Assembly (NCBI RefSeq): GCF_040869045.1
Contig: NC_090321.1
Coordinates: forward strand, 184,359,596-184,423,595
DNA from: Eurosta solidaginis
Taxonomy: Eukaryota; Arthropoda; Insecta; Diptera; Tephritidae
DNA length: 64,000 bases
Direction of reading: 5' to 3'
Positions 59,270 through 64,000 of this stretch are shown here, in pieces. The notes beneath the pieces were generated by a model that was not told the DNA's origin, did not search any database, and saw nothing but the letters and a program-made list of their open reading frames with translations. Position numbers and translations under genes: made by a program. Each line of letters opens with the position of its first letter. Within the stretch, counting starts at the first letter, position 1.

Positions 59270-59935
59270 GATAAAGATTGTTAGAATATAGTATAAACAT
59301 AAATAAATTTTAAAAAAAGTTAAAAATATGGGTAATTTCATTCATAAATTGAACTTTTAACTAAATATAAATAGAGCATAGCTAGATATTTCACTCTTCT
59401 TTATACCATACATACGTTTTGAGGTATACGTTGAAATAGCGCAACCTGGGTATTTTTATTTGATCGCTTATAACTTACATAGTTTTGCATCGGTTTTCTT
59501 CGATGATAGATTGTCTTTTTTCTAATTAAACAGAGCTTAACGTAAAGAAAAAATATCTGGAAAAAAAGTTGTGGTTTTGGAATGCTGCCCACGCAAAGAG
59601 TAATTTTTTTCATATTTTTTCATAAAAAAAAACAAAAATCTGAAATGATAAGCTAATATCTCGAAAACTATCTGGTTGAGCAAAAAACAATGTATGGTGC
59701 ATTTATTGCAAATTTTATCGTCTTTCCGATTCTTTTTGCAATTTCTTGACCCGTTCGTGAGCTATATAAGTTAAAGGGAGCCATCTTTTTGGTTTTTTCG
59801 AATAACGGTAAATTGAAAATATCTAAAAAACGGTACCATAGAATCAAAAGTGAACTCGATTTTCGAAATCAGGGGGTGGTTTTACATACGAATTTCATAA
59901 AGGCGTCTCTGGTAAATTTTGGCCGTCGACCAGTG

Positions 59936-60670
59936 TAATTGGTATTTACAATAAAAATATTTTAATTGTGAGAAGAAAGAAAAAATTAAGATAATTAGAC
60001 AGGTCAATTCCAGATAAACCCCCATAGGATGCCCTTCATTCCCATAAAATTAAAATTAAAATTAACATTTAAATTTAAATTTAAATTTAAATTTAAATTA
60101 AGTTTTAAACTAAAATTTAAATTAAAATAACAATTAAATTTAAAATAATAATTAATATTAAAATTTAAAATAAAATTAAAAGTTTAGAGAAATATTTTAT
60201 TTTAAACAAAATGTTTCTTAAAAACTATGTTCTGAGAAAAGCTTACATGGGCATTCTAGAGCCCTACACTGAAACTAAGTTCTTGGCCCTTATAAGAGTG
60301 ATCCTGAACTTGTGACCATTTGCTTACCAGATCTTTATCAGCTGGCGAAATCTTCAAACGCTCGTCTTCCATTATATTTATAAGTTTTGTGTTTTTAAGA
60401 AAAAAATGTTTTTTCTCAAGTTCTTAAAATAACCTTAACTCAGCATGGAATGAGTTCAGCCCTGTATTATGCCTTGGGGGTATTAAAGACATTTTTTTTT
60501 TTTTTTCAAAACACTTATTTATTTACACATCGCGAGAATTGTAAATTTGGCTTTTGCTTGCTAATTTTTAATACCTCATTGCTTGCCATAACACATACCT
60601 ATATACATTAATTTTAATAAATAAGATAACGCTTTAATGTAATATAAAAACGCTGCTTCGATCAATTTAG
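59936..60670. other. Intron 2, 3' end
   Basis: Holds an (AATTTA)n-like low-complexity run at about 60045-60180. The acceptor AG is at 60669-60670, with a weak pyrimidine tract. Confidence 0.6.
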
Positions 60671-61255
60671 GTGATATCATACATTTGCATGACATTTATC
60701 CGGATTTGATGGCACACAAAAGATATCCACCGCTGAGCGGCAGCAGTAGCAGCTCATCATCGCTTACATATTCACCGAATTTACAAAACAGTCATGCAAC
60801 GACACAAAGTGGCAGCTCGCAGCATAGTGCAAACTTAGCATCACGCCCACCACTGCATCATTATCCAACAGTCATTAATAATCATCAATATCAAGTTACG
60901 CAATCTTTATATGCTACAAAACGTCCGCACAAACAAAATATTTATCGACCTGGATCAACGGGTAGTGGCAATGGTGTAATTGCCGCATCCAACAATTGGG
61001 AACATGAATCCAATCATCTTGGTTTGGGTTCATCACCAAATGGTGTAACGAATCATTTAGACAATTTCTTTGATGTAGACAGACCACCCATACATTCAGC
61101 AGAAAATGGGCCACATGAGTTTCTGCCACATCCACAGCCCTTTGCGGTTGGCAACGTTTTGGATTTGAATGCGGGTGAAGCGGTTGACGATTACAGTGGC
61201 GGCGTCGGAAATGGTGGCAGTTATGCAGATCAAATATCATATCGACCAGTGCCGG
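60671..61255 (+). CDS. Protease gene exon 3: low-complexity stem
   Basis: 585 nt (195 codons), phase 1 at both ends. The first two bases complete a serine codon left by exon 2. The reading frame then runs DIIHLHDIYPDLMAHKRYPP. It is followed by a serine-rich run (SGSSSSSSSLTYSP), a Gln/His/Ser stretch and an Asn/Gly-rich stem to YRPVPG. No domain or cysteines are seen, as expected for the linker between the cysteine knot and the protease. The donor is GTACCA (GT at 61256-61257), a weak site. The choice is supported because the carried G plus the exon 4 start makes the expected glycine of the PGCGEV junction. The TTG at 60685 is inside the exon and is not a start. Confidence 0.85.
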
Positions 61256-61528
61256 GTACCAAAGCTGTTTTGTTGATTCTACAATTTTCACTCTTTTTTT
61301 TTTGTTTTGTTCTTTATTTATTTAGTTTAGATTTCTTATTTCATAAATTATTTTGGATTATAGTTATAAATTGCTTTTCGCAGCTTTTGCACTTAGACGT
61401 CACTATATTTCATATTTTCTTTGTAGTTGTAAATTTCACGGTTTCATAGCACAGCTTTATTTATCATTTAATTTTTTTCACATTCATGCAAATGCATTAA
61501 TATTTAAGCAATATTTCTTTCCTTTTAG
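61256..61528 (+). other. Intron 3, 273 bp
   Basis: Lies between the stem exon and the catalytic-domain exon. T-rich, with acceptor TTTCTTTCCTTTTAG at 61514-61528. Confidence 0.8.
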
Positions 61529-61706
61529 GCTGTGGCGAAGTTTACGCTCGCTCCAATCGCATAGTTGGCGGTCATTCTACCGGCTTTGGTTCGCATCCCT
61601 GGCAGGTGGCGCTAATTAAAAGTGGATTTCTCTCTCGCAAGCTTAGCTGTGGAGGCGCTCTTATTTCAAATCGCTGGGTAGTCACAGCGGCGCACTGTGT
61701 TGCAAC
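61529..61706 (+). CDS. Protease gene exon 4: activation site and catalytic histidine
   Basis: 178 nt. Starts [11 protein letters not shown], whose cysteine would tether the stem to the protease after cleavage. The trypsin-family activation site R-IVGG falls between 61560 and 61561. Then come [31 protein letters not shown] with the catalytic His codon at 61693-61695, and VA. The donor is an excellent GTAAGT (GT at 61707-61708), and two bases are carried forward, so this exon ends in a different phase from the earlier ones. The P1 arginine predicts trypsin-like zymogen activation. The sequence is near-identical to my memory of the Drosophila CG8172 protease domain. Exons with Asp102 and Ser195 must lie beyond 64000. 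Confidence 0.95.
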
Positions 61707-63384
61707 GTAAGTTAGTTTGGATTTATTAGTTGCCCACTTTACTGTAAATTCAACTTTAAATCAATGGCACATATTTTTGTAAGTTCATTTATCAGAAGTG
61801 ATTGATAACATAGGGTTTTGGATAAATCTCTAGTAACTCTAGTGCTTATAAGGGTCTATAGTCTTTACTGGTATGTCTCTATTTCTATGAAACTTTTTCT
61901 CTTGCTCGCCTTCTTCGTCTCATCCCACAATTTTTTCTGCTCCTACCTCTATCTCTCGAACTATTTCCATAATCTTCTCTGGCCTCCTTTCAATTTACGA
62001 ATCCATTGAGATATATTAATATTTTGTTTTAGGTTGACATTATGAGGGAGAACATTATAGAACTTCACACAGGGACACATTTTGGGACTACTCGGGTCTA
62101 CATTTGCGCAGCTTTTTTGAACACGTTTTTCCTGGAAGGTGGGGCGTGTGTTGAAGTCCACGTAAGTGGGGAAAGCTTCAGACCGCAATTCAACAAGGAA
62201 TGGCCAAGGAGATCTTTTGCATGCAGTCCAAGCAGATCACTACTTCTGGTTGCTTGCGGCCAAGTATCCACTGGGTAACCACTGAACATTCGAGCTTTAT
62301 GGCTAGGTCCTGTCATGTTATGCGAACGAAAGGCAATGCTCCCTCTAAAAAAGTAGTCTTATCAGTAAAGCGATTTACATTTCCTTGATGTTACGAATTG
62401 GCGCCAGTTTTCATAGAGAAGAAGCGACTGGTGGACCTTGTTGAACGGCCACAACCGTTTAAACGGTTAAATGCAAATTAAGTAAGAAAGTATTGTGCTG
62501 AAATCAAGAGACCAAAGAACAATAAACGTAGTAATAACCTTGACGACATTTGTGCTGTATCCTGCCAAGAAACTATGAAAGTTTTTAGTGTGGCAGATCT
62601 TCTACAAGCAAAGAACCAATAATAATATTGCCTCTGATAATAATATTGCCGCGGTAAGAAGTCAATGAAATACAGTTTATTATCTCCGATGCTGGTTAAA
62701 TATCTAGCCTAAGCTGGAACCGAACCTAGTTAGACTATATGCCTTACCCTAGCCCAGACAAGTAGCTTTTCATACATTTTAGGTACAGTGAAGATTTAAT
62801 ATATCGTGAAGTCATTGACTTTCGCTTAGTATTGCGATTCTTTGACTGGACTGCTTGAAATGCATGGGAAAAGTTTTCTAAGGAAACAAATGTATTCAAA
62901 AATCCGATCAGATGCTTTTTAATATTTTGGACTTATCGGAGTAACATACCAGGTATGCCTTTGGTGCAACCTGTATGCTCTTGAGGCGCTGAAAAGTTAT
63001 TTCAAATTTTACTAATTGGTTAATGATACCTCTAGGGAATTAGGAAAGTGTGAGCTTTTTTCTCAATTCCTCGAAATATCGGACTTGTCTTTTACGTCTT
63101 CAAAAGCCTTCATTTATTATATTTAGCAGGGTACTCTTAGAAGTCTGCTGTATTATTATGTGTGGGGTTGTTAGTTCTAGCGACACCTATATCGCATTTG
63201 GTGGCATTACTGATAGAGCTGCTCTTGGGGAAGAGTCCCCCATTCCGTACACTAGCAGGTGCCTTGCAATCATGGTATCTATCCATTTCATCGCACAGGG
63301 ACTGCAAACCCAGAACTTTGTTGAGATACACCTGAATACTATTCTAGCTTTTTCTATTCCAAGGTTCTTTACTTCAGTTCTAGT
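61707..63384. other. Intron 4, first part (continues out of window)
   Basis: No further trypsin-domain block is found in any frame here (the next expected block would follow AAHCVAT). No repeat recognised. Confidence 0.6.
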
Positions 63385-63680
63385 ATGGATGTGTGCGTGG
63401 ATCGTGGTCTAATACCTGCAAAATTTCTCCTGCTAATAAAAGGAATGATGGTGGTTTTCTATAGTTTTATGTTTAATCAAACACTTGTGATCTCAAATCT
63501 ACCTCTTACTGTTATTACTTTCTTGGCTAAAAAGTAATTTACTTTGGTTGGAGTGTGACTGTGCATGCAGATCTAGTGGTCTAATATCTGCAAAGTTCCT
63601 CTTGCTTATAAAGGGAACGATGGTAGTATTGTATGGGTTTATGTTTAAGCAAACACTTGTTAACTTGTGGTGCTATAAAT
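63385..63680 (+). repeat. 172-bp diverged tandem duplication in intron 4
   Basis: GGTCTAATACCTGCAAAATT at 63406 recurs as GGTCTAATATCTGCAAAGTT at 63578, followed in both by CTCCTGCT/CTCTTGCT, TTATGTTTAA and CAAACACTTGT. About 80% similar by eye over roughly 95 bp. Confidence 0.7.
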
Positions 63681-64000
63681 CTTCCTTGTCAGCATACTGT
63701 CGTAGTTCTCAACTGCAGCCTGCGACTCCTACTCCCCCTGGTCTTGTCTTGTCGAAATACCCTTCATTCTTCAGAAAAGTGCATATCTTCACTTCTCCAG
63801 AAAAATGTTGGATTCTTTTATCTTTGTTATACATTCCAGTTTTTTTGAATATAAACGTCACTATTTGGACCTCAGAAGCTCTATACTTCATTCCATTGTC
63901 TTTTTAAACTCATTTGTTTTCGCATAGTTGTTTTCATGGTTCGACAAACCCAGAAGCATACTTTAAGGGGCTATACCTGGTTCAGCAGGCAAAACTAAAT

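Larger units (their letters stand above)
56550..59935 (+). mobile_element. 3.4-kb DNA transposon with about 530-bp terminal inverted repeats
   Basis: Ends CACTGG and CCAGTG. The inverted repeats cover roughly 56550-57085 and 59400-59935, with long matching phrases such as GGTACC.T, AGATGGCTCCCTTTAACTTA, AACGGGTCAAGAAATTGCAA, TGCTCAACCAGATAGTTTTC and TTTCCAGATATTTTTTCTTT. The outside bases TAA on both sides would be a 3-bp duplication. The inside (57536-59269) encodes an interrupted transposase-like protein on the plus strand. CACTG ends with a 3-bp duplication would fit the CACTA/Mirage/Chapaev group; that class is an inference. Confidence 0.8.
32665..64000 (+). other. Gene span: Stubble-like serine protease (5' part), CG8172-like
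   Basis: Gene model assembled by splice phase. Exon 1 32665-32893, exon 2 37715-37891, exon 3 60671-61255, exon 4 61529-61706, continuing past the window. All three internal junctions are phase 1. Introns are 4.8 kb, about 22.8 kb, 273 bp and more than 2.2 kb. The product would be a signal- or anchor-bearing protease with a clip-like cysteine knot, a long low-complexity stem and a trypsin-fold catalytic domain. From memory the catalytic exon closely matches Drosophila CG8172, a member of the 45A-type Stubble/filzig-like cuticle-associated group; that assignment is recalled, not searched. Asp102 and Ser195 exons are not in the window. Confidence 0.85.

Noticed and set aside
60914..61291. 125-codon minus-strand frame
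   Set aside because: Opposite strand of the protease stem exon; His/Asn-rich composition mirrors the coding strand.
62042..62388. Next protease exon in the 62-kb region
   Set aside because: No trypsin-domain block (GEWDV-like, DxALI-like or GDSGGP) appears in any frame up to 64000.

Overview
This window reads as a stretch of a higher-fly (Diptera) genome, most likely a tephritid-type fruit fly or close relative. That is an inference from three things. A gene with short, well-formed fly splice sites encodes a Stubble-like serine protease very like Drosophila CG8172. The repeat families (tRNA-derived SINEs with 'ccgccgtggtgtggtggtagc' type heads, minisatellite-bearing interspersed elements) are ones I associate with such genomes. 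No bacterial-style gene organisation is present. Only one host gene is supported; nearly everything else is transposable-element sequence in several layers.

Host gene. The plus strand carries the 5' part of a secreted or membrane-anchored trypsin-like protease. Exon 1 (start codon 32665, signal/anchor segment), exon 2 (37715-37891, six-cysteine clip-like knot), exon 3 (60671-61255, low-complexity stem) and exon 4 (61529-61706, activation site and catalytic His) all join in phase 1. The remaining catalytic exons lie beyond base 64000. Intron 2 is about 22.8 kb and is packed with transposons.

Upstream repeat region (1-32600). Five copies of one interspersed family (family 1) lie here or near the right end, with a short 3' fragment elsewhere. 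They share a TTTTTATAC start, subterminal inverted repeats, an optional 130-bp internal minisatellite, a 3' hairpin and a TTACTTGTTT end. In the copy at 2193-9743 the minisatellite has grown to about 46 units with a nested 1.3-kb higher-order period. A second family (family 2, 28001-31531) has a different body, a 152-bp minisatellite and the same terminal plan. The plan fits Helentron-associated elements (HINE/DINE-1 type). Between them lie SINEs, a 440-bp tandem array with tRNA-like boxes ending in a palindrome, a dead hAT transposase, non-LTR reverse-transcriptase scraps, and a 2.95-kb transposon with about 360-bp inverted repeats inserted into a family-1 copy.

Inside intron 2. A Ty3/gypsy element of CsRn1-like type (39411-43639, minus strand, CAAT target duplication) has an almost perfectly palindromic LTR. 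It is followed by a 1-kb TTAA-flanked inverted-repeat element, a broken pogo/Tigger element, a complete SINE, a GC-rich minisatellite zone, a minus-strand family-1 copy, and a 3.4-kb transposon with about 530-bp inverted repeats and CACTGG ends. The last encodes a recognisable but poorly classified transposase-like protein with a 77-bp intron. The most interesting signals are the satellite growing inside a mobile element, the shared ends of two otherwise different repeat families, the palindromic LTR, and the two long-inverted-repeat transposons.
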